In this document: positions 39,919 through 49,350 of the stretch, piece after piece
How the letters are laid out: each line of letters begins with the position of its first letter
Position numbering within the stretch: the first letter of the stretch is position 1
DNA from: Bacteroidales bacterium
Lineage (GTDB): Bacteria > Bacteroidota > Bacteroidia > Bacteroidales > Prolixibacteraceae
Direction: 5' to 3'
NCBI GenBank assembly: GCA_012719495.1
Contig: JAAYAG010000040.1
Location: 19,954 to 83,953, forward strand
Length of the DNA stretch: 64,000 nucleotides
Position numbers and translations under genes: made by a program
Notes under the pieces: model-generated
What the model saw: only the letters and a program-made list of their open reading frames with translations
Told to the model about the DNA's origin: nothing
Databases searched by the model: none

Positions 39919-40365
39919 ATGAATCTTAGCAATTTGAAACCCGCAGCAGGGGCTACTCATAACGAAAAAAGAATCGGACGTGGACAAGGTTCAGGTCACG
40001 GAGGAACTTCAACTCGTGGACATAAAGGAGCAAAATCTCGTTCTGGTTATTCCAAGAAAATTGGTTTTGAAGGGGGGCAGATGCCTATTCAACGCGTATT
40101 ACCCAAATTCGGGTTTAAAAATTTAAACCGTGTTGAGTACAAAGCAATCAATTTGTCGACGCTGCAAACCTTAGCCGAAAAGTTGAACATAACCGCTATT
40201 GATCTTGAAATCCTTTATGCAAATGGGTTAACAGGAAAAAATGATAAGGTTAAAATCTTAGGCAAAGGCGAACTGAAAACAAAACTCGATGTTAAGGCAA
40301 ATGCTTTTTCTAAGAGTGCTAAAGAAGCTATTGAGAATTTACAAGGAACAACCGTAATCATTTAA
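39919..40365 (+). CDS. rplO: 50S ribosomal protein L15
   Basis: 148 residues: MNLSNLKPAAGATHNEKRIGRG, GGTSTRGHKGAKSRSGY, EGGQMPIQRVLPKFGF. Basic N-terminal arm followed by a globular C-terminal half. Confidence 0.98.
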   Translation: MNLSNLKPAAGATHNEKRIGRGQGSGHGGTSTRGHKGAKSRSGYSKKIGFEGGQMPIQRVLPKFGFKNLNRVEYKAINLSTLQTLAEKLNITAIDLEILYANGLTGKNDKVKILGKGELKTKLDVKANAFSKSAKEAIENLQGTTVII

Positions 40366-40403
40366 TATCTTCGCGGATATTAATTGACTAAAAAAATCAA
40401 CTT

Positions 40404-41741
40404 ATGAAGAGGTTTATCGAAACCCTGAAAAATATTTATAAGATTGAAGACCTCCGGTCGAGACTTGGTATTACATTTTTGTTAATACTTATCTACCGTT
40501 TAGGATCTTTCGTAGTATTACCAGGGTTGGATCCGGCACAATTAGGGGCACTTAAGTCTCAAACTAAAGACGGGTTACTTGGGTTGCTCGACATGTTTTC
40601 AGGAGGAGCTTTCTCAAATGCATCTGTTTTTGCACTTGGGATTATGCCCTATATTTCAGCTTCAATCGTAATTCAGCTTTTGACCATTGCAGTACCTTAT
40701 TTCCAGCGAATGCAAAAAGAAGGTGAATCCGGAAGGAAAAGGATGAACCAGATAACCAGGTATTTAACTGTTGTTATCCTCATTTTCCAAGGTCCGGCAT
40801 TCCTTACAAACTTGCATATGACCCTTGCACAAACTCCAGAGGCATTTGTCCTTTCTGGTCGTTTCTTCGATATTAGTTCAACTATTATCATGTTGGCTGG
40901 TTCGATGTTCGTGCTTTGGCTTGGAGAAAAGATTACTGATAGGGGTATCGGAAATGGTGTATCACTTATCATTATGATAGGTATTATTGCCCGCTTCCCT
41001 GGTGCAATTATACAGGAATTTATTTCACGCTTAGAAGAACAAAGTGGTGGTGGTCTAGTACTGCTGTTGCTTGAGTTTGTTATCTTGTTTGTAGTGTTTA
41101 TGTTGGTAATCTTGTTAGTTCAAGGTACTCGCAGAATCCCTGTTCAATATGCAAAACGTATAGTTGGAAATAAACAATATGGTGGTGTTCGTCAGTACAT
41201 TCCTTTAAAAGTGAATGCAGCTGGGGTTATGCCAATCATTTTTGCTCAGGCAATTATGTTCATACCTATAACGCTTGCCAGCCTTGGTGGTGAATCTATG
41301 TCAGGTTTTGCTACTGCTTTCGCTTACGGCGGTTTTTGGTATAACTTTATCATGTTTCTAATGGTTATTGCCTTTACATACTTCTATACTGCAATTACCG
41401 TTAACCCGGTACAAATGGCTGAAGATATGAAGAAAAACGGTGGTTTTATCCCGGGTGTTAAGCCTGGTAAAAAAACCGCAGAATACCTTGATATTATCAT
41501 GTCGAGGATTACTTTACCAGGTTCTATTTTTCTGGGTATCGTAACAATTCTTCCAGCTTTTGCAATGCAAGTTGGAGTAAATGCATCTTTTGCTCAATTT
41601 TTTGGTGGTACCTCATTGTTAATTCTTGTAGGCGTTGTTCTCGACACTCTTCAGCAGATCGAAAGTCACTTGCTGATGCGCCATTATGACGGTTTAATGA
41701 AATCGGGTCGCATAAAAGGTCGTTCGGGCGGAGGCTTATAA
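40404..41741 (+). CDS. secY: Protein translocase subunit SecY
   Basis: The 445-residue, ten-helix channel of the Sec translocon. Landmarks are the plug-region segment LGLLDMFSGGAFSNASVFALG, PYISASIVIQLL, the cytoplasmic loop VQGTRRIPVQYAKR and NPVQMAEDMKKNGGFIPGVKPG in pieces. It belongs to the spc cluster behind rplO. The gene usually following it in Bacteroidia, map, is missing here. Confidence 0.98.
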   Translation: MKRFIETLKNIYKIEDLRSRLGITFLLILIYRLGSFVVLPGLDPAQLGALKSQTKDGLLGLLDMFSGGAFSNASVFALGIMPYISASIVIQLLTIAVPYFQRMQKEGESGRKRMNQITRYLTVVILIFQGPAFLTNLHMTLAQTPEAFVLSGRFFDISSTIIMLAGSMFVLWLGEKITDRGIGNGVSLIIMIGIIARFPGAIIQEFISRLEEQSGGGLVLLLLEFVILFVVFMLVILLVQGTRRIPVQYAKRIVGNKQYGGVRQYIPLKVNAAGVMPIIFAQAIMFIPITLASLGGESMSGFATAFAYGGFWYNFIMFLMVIAFTYFYTAITVNPVQMAEDMKKNGGFIPGVKPGKKTAEYLDIIMSRITLPGSIFLGIVTILPAFAMQVGVNASFAQFFGGTSLLILVGVVLDTLQQIESHLLMRHYDGLMKSGRIKGRSGGGL

Positions 41742-41757
41742 GATTTTATTTATGAGG

Positions 41758-41780
41758 CTGAAAGCTATTTTGCTTTTCAG
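41758..41780 (+). terminator. Hairpin after secY
   Basis: CTGAAAGC/GCTTTTCAG stem (one bulged T) with loop TATTTT, 17 bases after the secY stop. No T-run follows directly, so it may act as an attenuator or RNA-stability element rather than a true terminator. Confidence 0.4.
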
Positions 41781-41813
41781 TTACGTTCATTTTTATTGTG
41801 AAAACATGCCAAT

Positions 41814-41876
41814 CCGGATATTGATCCGGTTCTGTAGCACATGCGGCTGATGGGATTTAATACCATTTTGTGCTAC
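41814..41876 (+). other. Structured RNA-like element between secY and infA
   Basis: Two perfect inverted repeats lie in series: CCGGAT-attg-ATCCGG (41814-41829), then GTAGCACA (41834-41841) with TGTGCTAC (41869-41876), enclosing ATGG/CCAT. No gene is present in the 259-base gap. It could be a processing site, a leader structure for infA, or the scar of a lost map gene. Confidence 0.4.
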
Positions 41877-42000
41877 TCTGAAATTTATCGAATTCGGTTA
41901 TACTCCACGGTGTGTAAGGTATAGCGCGAATCGGTTCAATTTGTTGGCCTTTACGATATCCCAATGCCCTTGGCTAGGGAAATGTATAAATAAACAGTTT

Positions 42001-42219
42001 ATGGCAAAACAATCTTCTATTGAGCAAGATGGTACAATTATCGAAGCATTGTCAAATGCAATGTTTCGGGTTGAACTTGAAAATGGACATGTAATTACAT
42101 CTCACATCTCTGGTAAGATGAGGATGCATTACATTAAAATCTTACCTGGAGATAGGGTTAGGGTTGAAATGTCACCCTACGACCTTACTAAAGGTAGGAT
42201 AACATTTAGATACAAATAA
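42001..42219 (+). CDS. infA: Translation initiation factor IF-1
   Basis: 72-residue S1/OB-fold protein: [41 protein letters not shown], and [15 protein letters not shown]. The frame reaches back 20 codons, but this ATG matches the family's start and length. Confidence 0.98.
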   Translation: MAKQSSIEQDGTIIEALSNAMFRVELENGHVITSHISGKMRMHYIKILPGDRVRVEMSPYDLTKGRITFRYK

Positions 42220-42239
42220 TCAATAGATTTACGGGACTG

Positions 42240-42271
42240 TTGGAATTGTCACAATAAAAAATGTATTTTTG
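42240..42271 (+). promoter_or_regulatory. Internal promoter before rpmJ
   Basis: TTGG at 42240 and TATTTTTG at 42264, 20 bases apart, match the phylum's -33/-7 pattern. It would give rpmJ-rpsM-rpsK-rpsD-rpoA-rplQ an independent start, about 50 bases before rpmJ. Confidence 0.5.
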
Positions 42272-42329
42272 TGCCAATTTTCAAAAAAAGTGACGTTGGA
42301 TGGGAAACCATTCTTAAAATTAGAAATGA

Positions 42330-42446
42330 ATGAAAGTACGTGTATCAATTAAGAAACGTAGCGCTGACTGTAAGATCGTTCGCAGGAAAGGTCGTTTGTA
42401 TGTGATTAATAAAAAGAATCCAAAGTTCAAACAACGTCAGGGTTAA
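42330..42446 (+). CDS. rpmJ: 50S ribosomal protein L36
   Basis: 38 residues: [20 protein letters not shown] then [18 protein letters not shown]. Only one Cys remains, so this is the zinc-free form typical of Bacteroidota. Confidence 0.97.
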   Translation: MKVRVSIKKRSADCKIVRRKGRLYVINKKNPKFKQRQG

Positions 42447-42475
42447 TTTGTAAAACAACAAATAATTAGAAATTT

Positions 42476-42853
42476 ATGGCTCGTATAGTCGGTGTTGACA
42501 TTCCGAACAACAAACGTGGCGAAATAGCGCTAACGTATATCTACGGGATTGGTCGCAGCAGTGCAGGAAGAATTCTTGCCGAAGCTGGTGTCGATAAGAA
42601 CATGAAAGTTCAGGAATGGACAGATGATATGTTCCAAGCGATTCGTACCATTATCGGTTCAACCATGAAAGTGGAAGGAGAACTCCGTTCGGAAACACAG
42701 CTAAATATTAAACGCTTAATGGATATCGGTTGCTATCGCGGTATTCGCCATCGTATTGGCTTGCCAGTACGTGGACAGAGTACTAAAAATAATGCCCGTA
42801 CCCGAAAAGGTAAACGTAAAACAGTTGCAAACAAGAAGAAAGCGACTAAATAA
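42476..42853 (+). CDS. rpsM: 30S ribosomal protein S13
   Basis: 125 residues: [32 protein letters not shown], and the basic tail [24 protein letters not shown] in pieces that contacts P-site tRNA. Normal length. Confidence 0.98.
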   Translation: MARIVGVDIPNNKRGEIALTYIYGIGRSSAGRILAEAGVDKNMKVQEWTDDMFQAIRTIIGSTMKVEGELRSETQLNIKRLMDIGCYRGIRHRIGLPVRGQSTKNNARTRKGKRKTVANKKKATK

Positions 42854-42867
42854 TTAGGTGATAGATT

Positions 42868-43260
42868 ATGGCAAAAAAGTCAGGAACTACTTCAAAGAAA
42901 AGAGTCGTTAAGGTTGAAGCCACAGGACAAGCTCACGTTCACTCATCGTTTAATAACATCATTGTATCGATGGCAAACGATAATGGTGAAGTGATATCCT
43001 GGTCTTCGGCAGGTAAAAAGGGTTTCAGGGGTTCTAAAAAGAATACCCCTTATGCTGCTCAAACCGCTGCAGAAGAGTGTGCAAAAACTGCATACGATCT
43101 TGGATTACGTAAAGTAAAAGTATTTGTAAAAGGCCCAGGTAATGGACGTGAATCGGCTGTTAGGGCTATTGCTAGCGTTGGAATTCAGGTAACTGAGATT
43201 GTTGATGTAACTCCGTTACCACACAATGGATGTCGGCCTGCTAAAAGAAGACGTGTTTAA
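42868..43260 (+). CDS. rpsK: 30S ribosomal protein S11
   Basis: 130 residues: [39 protein letters not shown], and the C-terminal [17 protein letters not shown]. It is part of the mRNA exit platform. Confidence 0.98.
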   Translation: MAKKSGTTSKKRVVKVEATGQAHVHSSFNNIIVSMANDNGEVISWSSAGKKGFRGSKKNTPYAAQTAAEECAKTAYDLGLRKVKVFVKGPGNGRESAVRAIASVGIQVTEIVDVTPLPHNGCRPAKRRRV

Positions 43261-43282
43261 TTATTGCAATAAAAAGTAAGAA

Positions 43283-43891
43283 ATGGCAAGATATATTGGA
43301 CCAAAGTCAAAAGTAGCCAGGAAATTCGGTGAACCTATTTATGGCCCCGACAAGGTATTGGAACGCAAGAATTACCCTCCAGGGTTCCATGGAATGGCAC
43401 GCCGTCGCAGAAAAATATCTGAATATGGTGTTCAGTTAAAAGAAAAACAAAAAGTAAAATACACTTATGGCGTTCTTGAACGTCAATTCCGTAAACTTTT
43501 TGAAAAAGCTCTGCGTTCAAAAGGTATTACCGGTGAAGTTTTACTTATACTCCTCGAATCGAGGCTCGATAACGTTGTGTATCGTCTTGGGATTGCTCCG
43601 TCGCGTGCTGCTGCCCGTCAGCTAGTTTCGCATAAGCATATCACCGTTAACGGCCTTGTATGTAATATTCCTTCTTGTTTATTACAACCGGGAGATGTTG
43701 TTGGCGTTCGTGAAAAATCAAAGTCTCTCGAAATTATTACCGAGTCACTCAACTCACGTCGTTATAGCAAAAGTGCTTGGTTAGAATGGGATAATGCACT
43801 CATGACAGGGAAATATTTGAATAACCCTGAACGTGAAGAAATACCCGAAAACATTAAAGAACAACTGATCGTAGAGTTGTATTCGAAATAA
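43283..43891 (+). CDS. rpsD: 30S ribosomal protein S4
   Basis: 202-residue assembly initiator without the N-terminal zinc Cys cluster. It has the S4 RNA-binding domain [21 protein letters not shown] and [12 protein letters not shown]. It follows rpsK in alpha-operon order. Confidence 0.98.
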   Translation: MARYIGPKSKVARKFGEPIYGPDKVLERKNYPPGFHGMARRRRKISEYGVQLKEKQKVKYTYGVLERQFRKLFEKALRSKGITGEVLLILLESRLDNVVYRLGIAPSRAAARQLVSHKHITVNGLVCNIPSCLLQPGDVVGVREKSKSLEIITESLNSRRYSKSAWLEWDNALMTGKYLNNPEREEIPENIKEQLIVELYSK

Positions 43892-43910
43892 TCACATTAG
43901 AGAAAAAACT

Positions 43911-44903
43911 ATGGCAATATTAGCTTTTCAAAAGCCCGATAAAGTGATAATGCTTGAATCGGACGAAAGATTCGGAAAATTTGAATTTCGCCCGTTAGAG
44001 CCTGGTTATGGTATTACTATCGGTAATGCCCTTCGTAGGATTTTATTATCATCTTTGGAAGGATATGCAATAACTACCATCAAAATTGAAGGAGTTGAGC
44101 ATGAATTTGCCACTATTAAAGGTGTAATTCAAGACGTAACCGAAATCATTCTTAACTTGAAACAAATTAGGTTGAGAAAAGAAATCGAAGATTTCGACAG
44201 CGAAAAAGTCTCTGTAACTATCACCGGGCAAGACAAATTCACAGCAGGAAACCTGAATAAGTTCATGACAGGGTTCAGTGTATTAAATCCTGACCTTGTT
44301 ATTTGCGAAATGGAACCAGCTGTAAAGCTTCAGATGGAATTCACCATCAACAAAGGCCGTGGTTATATTCCTGCTTCTGAGAATAAACCCAATGAAGAGG
44401 AATTCGGGGTTATTCCAATCGATGCGATTTATACTCCGATCAAAAATGTGAAGTTTTCTGTTGAGAATTTTCGTGTGGAACAAAAAACCGACTACGAAAA
44501 ACTCTTAATTGAAATTCTTACCGATGGGTCGATTCATCCAAAAGATGCATTGAAAGAAGCCGCAAAAATTCTTATTTATCACTTCATGCTTTTCTCCGAC
44601 GAAAAGATTACTCTCGATTCGGATGAGAAATTTGCTAATGAAGAGTTCGATGAAGAAATTTTGCATATGCGTCAAATGCTTAAAACTAAGCTTGTCGACA
44701 TGGATCTTTCTGTTCGTGCATTGAACTGCCTCAAAGCTGCAGATGTTGAAACTCTTGGTGAATTAGTTCAGTATAACCGTAACGATCTGCTTAAATTCCG
44801 CAATTTTGGTAAAAAGTCGCTTACCGAGTTGGATGACCTACTTTCGGCTATGAACCTTAATTTTGGAATGGATATTAGTAAGTATAAACTAGACAAGGAA
44901 TAG
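43911..44903 (+). CDS. rpoA: DNA-directed RNA polymerase subunit alpha
   Basis: 330 residues. The N-terminal dimerisation domain has [20 protein letters not shown] and [21 protein letters not shown] in pieces. The C-terminal domain has [19 protein letters not shown] and [19 protein letters not shown], the UP-element and activator-contacting helices. Seven bases separate it from rplQ. Confidence 0.99.
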   Translation: MAILAFQKPDKVIMLESDERFGKFEFRPLEPGYGITIGNALRRILLSSLEGYAITTIKIEGVEHEFATIKGVIQDVTEIILNLKQIRLRKEIEDFDSEKVSVTITGQDKFTAGNLNKFMTGFSVLNPDLVICEMEPAVKLQMEFTINKGRGYIPASENKPNEEEFGVIPIDAIYTPIKNVKFSVENFRVEQKTDYEKLLIEILTDGSIHPKDALKEAAKILIYHFMLFSDEKITLDSDEKFANEEFDEEILHMRQMLKTKLVDMDLSVRALNCLKAADVETLGELVQYNRNDLLKFRNFGKKSLTELDDLLSAMNLNFGMDISKYKLDKE

Positions 44904-44909
44904 TTAACG

Positions 44910-45434
44910 ATGAGACATAATAAGAAAATTAATCACTTAGGCAGAAAAAGCGCTCATCGTAAAGCCATGCTTTCGAATATGGCTTGCTCGCTGATTCTGC
45001 ATAAGAGAATAACAACTACCACAGCAAAAGCAAAGGCTCTCAAAATGTATGTTGAACCTTTGATCACTAAATCGAAAGAAGATACAACACAAAACCGTCG
45101 TGTAGTTTTCAGTTACCTGAAAGACAAAGAATCAGTTTCTGAACTCTTCCGTGATGTTTCACCTAAAATTGCTGACCGTCCAGGAGGATATACCCGTATC
45201 CTTAAAATCGGAAACAGGTTAGGTGATGATGCAGAAATGTGTATCCTCGAATTGGTCGATTACAATGAAAATATGCTTGCTGCAAAAGACGACAAAAAAG
45301 CTTCGTCACGTCGCAGGCGTGGTGCCAAAAAGAAAACTGAGGGTGCAGTAGCTGCTAAAAGTCAGGCAGCAACAGTTGTAGATGAACCTGCAAAGGAAGT
45401 CGCTTCTGAAAGTACCGAAGAAGGTAAAGAATAA
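44910..45434 (+). CDS. rplQ: 50S ribosomal protein L17 with C-terminal extension
   Basis: The conserved core (1-~125: [39 protein letters not shown]) is followed by about 50 residues rich in Lys, Ala and Glu ([15 protein letters not shown]...[11 protein letters not shown]), an acidic/basic tail common in this phylum. It is the last gene of the run, with a strong terminator behind it. Confidence 0.98.
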   Translation: MRHNKKINHLGRKSAHRKAMLSNMACSLILHKRITTTTAKAKALKMYVEPLITKSKEDTTQNRRVVFSYLKDKESVSELFRDVSPKIADRPGGYTRILKIGNRLGDDAEMCILELVDYNENMLAAKDDKKASSRRRRGAKKKTEGAVAAKSQAATVVDEPAKEVASESTEEGKE

Positions 45435-45452
45435 TGTTCGATACAATATTCA

Positions 45453-45485
45453 AAAAAAGGTTGGCATAAAATGTCAACCTTTTTT
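45453..45485 (+). terminator. Terminator of the ribosomal run
   Basis: A 15-bp stem (AAAAAAGGTTGGCAT with ATGTCAACCTTTTTT region, one G-T pair, three-base loop), with its 3' arm ending in T6. It ends about 18 kb of co-directional genes. The remaining ~230 bases to the next gene hold nothing recognised. Confidence 0.9.
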
Positions 45486-45717
45486 ATTTTATATTCTATG
45501 TGTTTATGATAGTTGGGAGGTCATTCTTCTGACATTTTGATACGTTAGTATTCTCAGAGGGTACTTTTTTACTAGATGCATGCAAATTCTCAGACAAACT
45601 ATCCTAGTTTCCAAATTCCTTCTTTGGATATTTCGTATGATTTTCAACTAACTGATGCTGATTGCGAACTATTTCCTGAGGACGATTAATGCTGTTTCAA
45701 AACAGATCTTTAATATT

Positions 45718-46110
45718 TTACATGGCTCCGAATGATGCAGAATTCAAAAAGAGATTGATGTGTTCGACAAGTGCTTTAGCATGAATGGGTTTCACAATAT
45801 AATCGTCCATTCCGGCATCAAAGCACCGAGCTCGTTGTTCATTGTAAGCGTTTGAAGTTATAGCAAAGATTGGAGTTCGCCACTTACCGTTCTCAATTTG
45901 CCTGATTCTGATGGCTGTTTCAACTCCATCCATCTCGGGCATGTGGATATCCATTAAAATCAAATCGTATTTATTCTGAGTAAATTTGTCGATAGCAGAA
46001 AGTCCATTGCCGGCAAAATCGATATCAAAATGCCCCTCCAGATTATATTGAAGTAATAACCTGTTTCCCGCATTGTCATCGACAACCAGAATCTTTCTCT
46101 TACTAATCAT
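45718..46110 (-). CDS. Stand-alone response-regulator receiver protein
   Basis: 130 residues starting MISKRKILVVDDNAGNRLLL; an upstream ATG would add a hydrophobic segment unlike the family. It is a complete CheY-like receiver with acidic pair DD, phospho-Asp in LILMDIHMPEMDG, the Thr/Ser position AITSNA and Lys in DDYIVKPI. It has no output domain. It probably works in a phosphorelay with a hybrid or orphan kinase elsewhere; the defective kinase at 49.4 kb is not an obvious partner. Confidence 0.92.
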   Translation of the reverse strand: MISKRKILVVDDNAGNRLLLQYNLEGHFDIDFAGNGLSAIDKFTQNKYDLILMDIHMPEMDGVETAIRIRQIENGKWRTPIFAITSNAYNEQRARCFDAGMDDYIVKPIHAKALVEHINLFLNSASFGAM

Positions 46111-46265
46111 TATTAAATTTTCTATTAATGATATTAATAATACCCGATCAAGAACAAAAATACATACATTCACATTAAATGTAAATACGCTTCTGTGTTA
46201 TTTTGGATATTTTAATTTTATTTTTGAAATCGAAATAATTAAGCATTAATTCTAAAAAAACAATT

Positions 46266-47951
46266 ATGAGTGACGAGAGGCAAATAATTTTTTCAATGTA
46301 TAAGGTGAGCAAGACTTACCCTCCACAAAAACAGGTGATTAAAGATATTTCTTTATCCTTTTTCCTTGGAGCAAAAATTGGGATAATCGGTCTTAATGGT
46401 TCTGGGAAATCAACATTGCTGAAAATAATTGCAGGTCTCGACAAATCGTATCAAGGCGAAGTTGTTTTTTCCCCAGGATATTCTATTGGATATCTTGAGC
46501 AGGACCCCAAACTTGATTCCTCCAAAACGGTTAAAGAAATTGTTCAGGAAGGCGTTCAGGAGGTGATCGATATTCTCAATGAGTACGAAGAAATTAATCG
46601 GAGCTACGAATTGCCTGAGGTGTACGAGAATCCTGAAAAGATGGAGAAAATGATGAACCGTCAGGCCGAACTTCAGGAAAAAATTGATCAAACCGATGCT
46701 TGGAACATTGATAATAAACTTGAACGTGCCATGGATGCTCTGCGTTGTCCCGATGGCGATACTAATGTTGCCCACCTCTCGGGAGGTGAGCAAAGGCGCG
46801 TGGCATTGTGCCGTTTGTTATTGAAGGAACCCGACATTTTACTACTTGATGAGCCCACAAACCACCTCGATGCAGAATCCGTTCAGTGGCTCGAAACTCA
46901 TTTACAACAGTACAAGGGAACCGTTATTTGCATTACTCACGACCGTTATTTCCTTGATAATGTTGCAGGTTGGATACTTGAACTCGATCGGGGGGAAGGA
47001 ATTCCCTGGAAAGGCAACTATTCTTCATGGCTCGATCAAAAATCGAAACGGTTAGCTATGGAAGAAAAAGGTATTTCAAAACGTCGAAAAACACTGGAAC
47101 GTGAACTGGAGTGGGTGAGGATGAGCCCTAAGGCTCGTCATGCGAAATCAAAAGCCAGATTGAGTGCCTACGAGTCATTGATGAACGAAGATGTGAAAGA
47201 ACGCGAACAGAAACTCGAAATATTCATTCCGAATGGTCCCCGCTTGGGCGATTTCGTTATTGACGCTAAAGGTGTTGCAAAGGCTTTTGGAGATAAACTA
47301 CTGTTCGAAGATCTTGAATTCAGCCTTCCGCCTAATGGCATTGTTGGGGTAATTGGCCCCAATGGAGCCGGAAAAACGACGCTTTTCAGAATGATAATGA
47401 ACATGGAGAGTGCAGATAAGGGCGAATTTAATGTTGGAGAAACTGTTGTGATTGGTTATGCCGATCAAACCCATACTGCTATCGATCCTGAAAAAACAGT
47501 ATATCAGGTAGTTTCGGGTGGACAGGATGATATAATGGTAGGTGGGCGTTTGATTAACGCAAGGGCCTATGTATCAAAATTTAATTTTAGTGGTTCCGAT
47601 CAGGAAAAAAAGTGTGGAGTACTCTCTGGTGGTGAAAGAAACCGGTTACATCTAGCCTTGACTTTAAAATCCGGAGCGAATGTGCTGCTACTCGATGAAC
47701 CAACAAATGACATCGACGTAAACACTTTACGTGCACTTGAAGAGGGCCTTGAAAGCTTTGCCGGTTGTGCAGTAGTAATTTCGCACGACCGCTGGTTCCT
47801 CGATCGTATAGCTACACATATTCTTGCTTTTGAGGGCGATTCGCAGGTTAAATTCTTTGAAGGTTCTTTCTCTGAATATGAGGAAAACAAGAAAAAAAGA
47901 GTGGGTGATATTACTCCCCATCGTATAAAATATCGAAAACTGGTTAAATAG
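46266..47951 (+). CDS. ettA: ABC-F protein EttA (energy-dependent translational throttle)
   Basis: 561 residues with two ABC cassettes and no membrane part. Cassette 1: GLNGSGKST, LSGGEQRRVALCRLLL, LLLDEPTNHLD. Cassette 2: GPNGAGKTT, LSGGERNRLH, LLLDEPTNDID. The arm insertion around 95-140 in the first cassette and the linker SWLDQKSKRLAMEEKG...RELEWVRMSPKARHAKSKAR (in pieces) fit EttA rather than other ABC-F types. EttA binds the ribosomal E site and couples first peptide-bond steps to ATP/ADP ratio. Confidence 0.94.
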   Translation: MSDERQIIFSMYKVSKTYPPQKQVIKDISLSFFLGAKIGIIGLNGSGKSTLLKIIAGLDKSYQGEVVFSPGYSIGYLEQDPKLDSSKTVKEIVQEGVQEVIDILNEYEEINRSYELPEVYENPEKMEKMMNRQAELQEKIDQTDAWNIDNKLERAMDALRCPDGDTNVAHLSGGEQRRVALCRLLLKEPDILLLDEPTNHLDAESVQWLETHLQQYKGTVICITHDRYFLDNVAGWILELDRGEGIPWKGNYSSWLDQKSKRLAMEEKGISKRRKTLERELEWVRMSPKARHAKSKARLSAYESLMNEDVKEREQKLEIFIPNGPRLGDFVIDAKGVAKAFGDKLLFEDLEFSLPPNGIVGVIGPNGAGKTTLFRMIMNMESADKGEFNVGETVVIGYADQTHTAIDPEKTVYQVVSGGQDDIMVGGRLINARAYVSKFNFSGSDQEKKCGVLSGGERNRLHLALTLKSGANVLLLDEPTNDIDVNTLRALEEGLESFAGCAVVISHDRWFLDRIATHILAFEGDSQVKFFEGSFSEYEENKKKRVGDITPHRIKYRKLVK

Positions 47952-47960
47952 CATGATACA

Positions 47961-48968
47961 ATGACAGAACGAAAAATGGCTCATATAAATCTGGCAGCCA
48001 GATCTATACCTGAATCGTTGATCCCAGACCAGCGGTTCAACTATGAGCCTTTGCTTTCTGGTCATACGCAACATAGCTCTAAGTATTCTTTTTTGGGCAA
48101 AAGCCTGGGGCATCCGTTGTGGGTATCGAGTATGACTGGAGGAGCAAAGGACGCGGGTGTTATTAACCACATGCTCGCAGAGGCTTGTGCTGAGTTCGGT
48201 CTTGGTATGGGCCTAGGTTCTTGTCGTACACTTTTGCAAAGTGATGAGTATTTCGATGATTTCAATTTGCGACCTGTTATTGGGTTCGAACTTCCCTTTT
48301 ATGCAAATATTGGCATTGCCCAAATAGAGGAACTTTTGCTGAATAACGAATTATCCCGTATTGATGATTTGGTTGGTGAAAAGCTAAATGCCGACGGGCT
48401 GATTATCCATGTTAATCCTGCTCAGGAGTGGTTACAACCCGAGGGCGATGTGTTCTTGATTCCCCCCTTGGAAACGATAGAACGTTTTATTGATCATCTT
48501 GGGCATCGATATAAGTTGATTGTGAAGGAGGTGGGGCAGGGCTTTGGTCCTCAGAGTCTTAAGAAGCTATTCAGAACGGAAATTGATGCGATTGAATTTG
48601 CTGCTTTCGGAGGAACTAATTTTGTAAACATTGAAATAGAACGGAAAAGGTCTGATCATGCTCAATATATGTATCCAATGGGGAATGTGGGTCATACTGC
48701 TGAGGAAATGCTCGAATTTGTAAACAGTCAACTTGCTGACTGTTCTGTTTGTAATAAAAGTCTGATAATCTCGGGAGGGATCAAGAATTTTCTGGATGGT
48801 TTTTATCTTGTCAGTAAATCGAAATTGCCGTCGACTTATGGTATGGCTTTTCGATTATTGGAACATGCTATGATTTCGAAAAAAGATCTTTTTGATTTTA
48901 TTTCTGCCGAAATTGATGGGTTTCGTTTTGCATCGAAATTTCTTACAATAAGGGAGTCGGTGGAGTAA
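47961..48968 (+). CDS. fni: Type 2 isopentenyl-diphosphate delta-isomerase
   Basis: The 335-residue FMN enzyme interconverts IPP and DMAPP for isoprenoid synthesis. It has the TIM-barrel landmarks WVSSMTGGAKDAG, GLGSCRTLL, HVNPAQEWLQPEGD (substrate site), LIVKEVGQGFGP and AAFGGTNFVNIE, and the late LIISGGIKNFLDG. It starts 10 bases after ettA, so the two are probably cotranscribed; no functional link is known. Confidence 0.92.
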   Translation: MTERKMAHINLAARSIPESLIPDQRFNYEPLLSGHTQHSSKYSFLGKSLGHPLWVSSMTGGAKDAGVINHMLAEACAEFGLGMGLGSCRTLLQSDEYFDDFNLRPVIGFELPFYANIGIAQIEELLLNNELSRIDDLVGEKLNADGLIIHVNPAQEWLQPEGDVFLIPPLETIERFIDHLGHRYKLIVKEVGQGFGPQSLKKLFRTEIDAIEFAAFGGTNFVNIEIERKRSDHAQYMYPMGNVGHTAEEMLEFVNSQLADCSVCNKSLIISGGIKNFLDGFYLVSKSKLPSTYGMAFRLLEHAMISKKDLFDFISAEIDGFRFASKFLTIRESVE

Positions 48969-49350
48969 TTACCTGAATTTCAAAAATATATATTAAAGAA
49001 ATTCAAACACGATTACTTAATGAGTTTTTGGATATAAGTATTTGAAATTTAATTTATTGAAGTTGTTTTATTCTTGTGTGCAATGCATTTTGAGTTTGTT
49101 AAAGTTAAATGCATGATTTGAAAATAACGTTGGTCCTGACGATTGATAGAACAGTTGAAAAACCTTCATCAATTGAAAGATTCAATATTATTCAACCAAT
49201 CATCAATAATAACTTTTTTTCTTTTAACTAATTTCTTAACTTTCATCTCAATTCTTGAGAATAAGTTGCCATATTTGATCGAGATAGTTTCTATAAATTT
49301 GGTAATTTTGATTTCAAAGAAAAGGAATAACTGGTTTTAAGGGATACATT
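48969..49350. other. Gene-free gap upstream of the histidine kinase
   Basis: Very AT-rich. A 65-codon hydrophobic frame (49143-49340, TTG start) has no recognised feature and was not accepted as a gene. No terminator with a clear T-run follows fni. Confidence 0.5.

Noticed and set aside
49143..49340. 65-codon hydrophobic frame before the histidine kinase
   Set aside because: TTG start, very AT-rich, no motif; the hydrophobicity follows from base composition.
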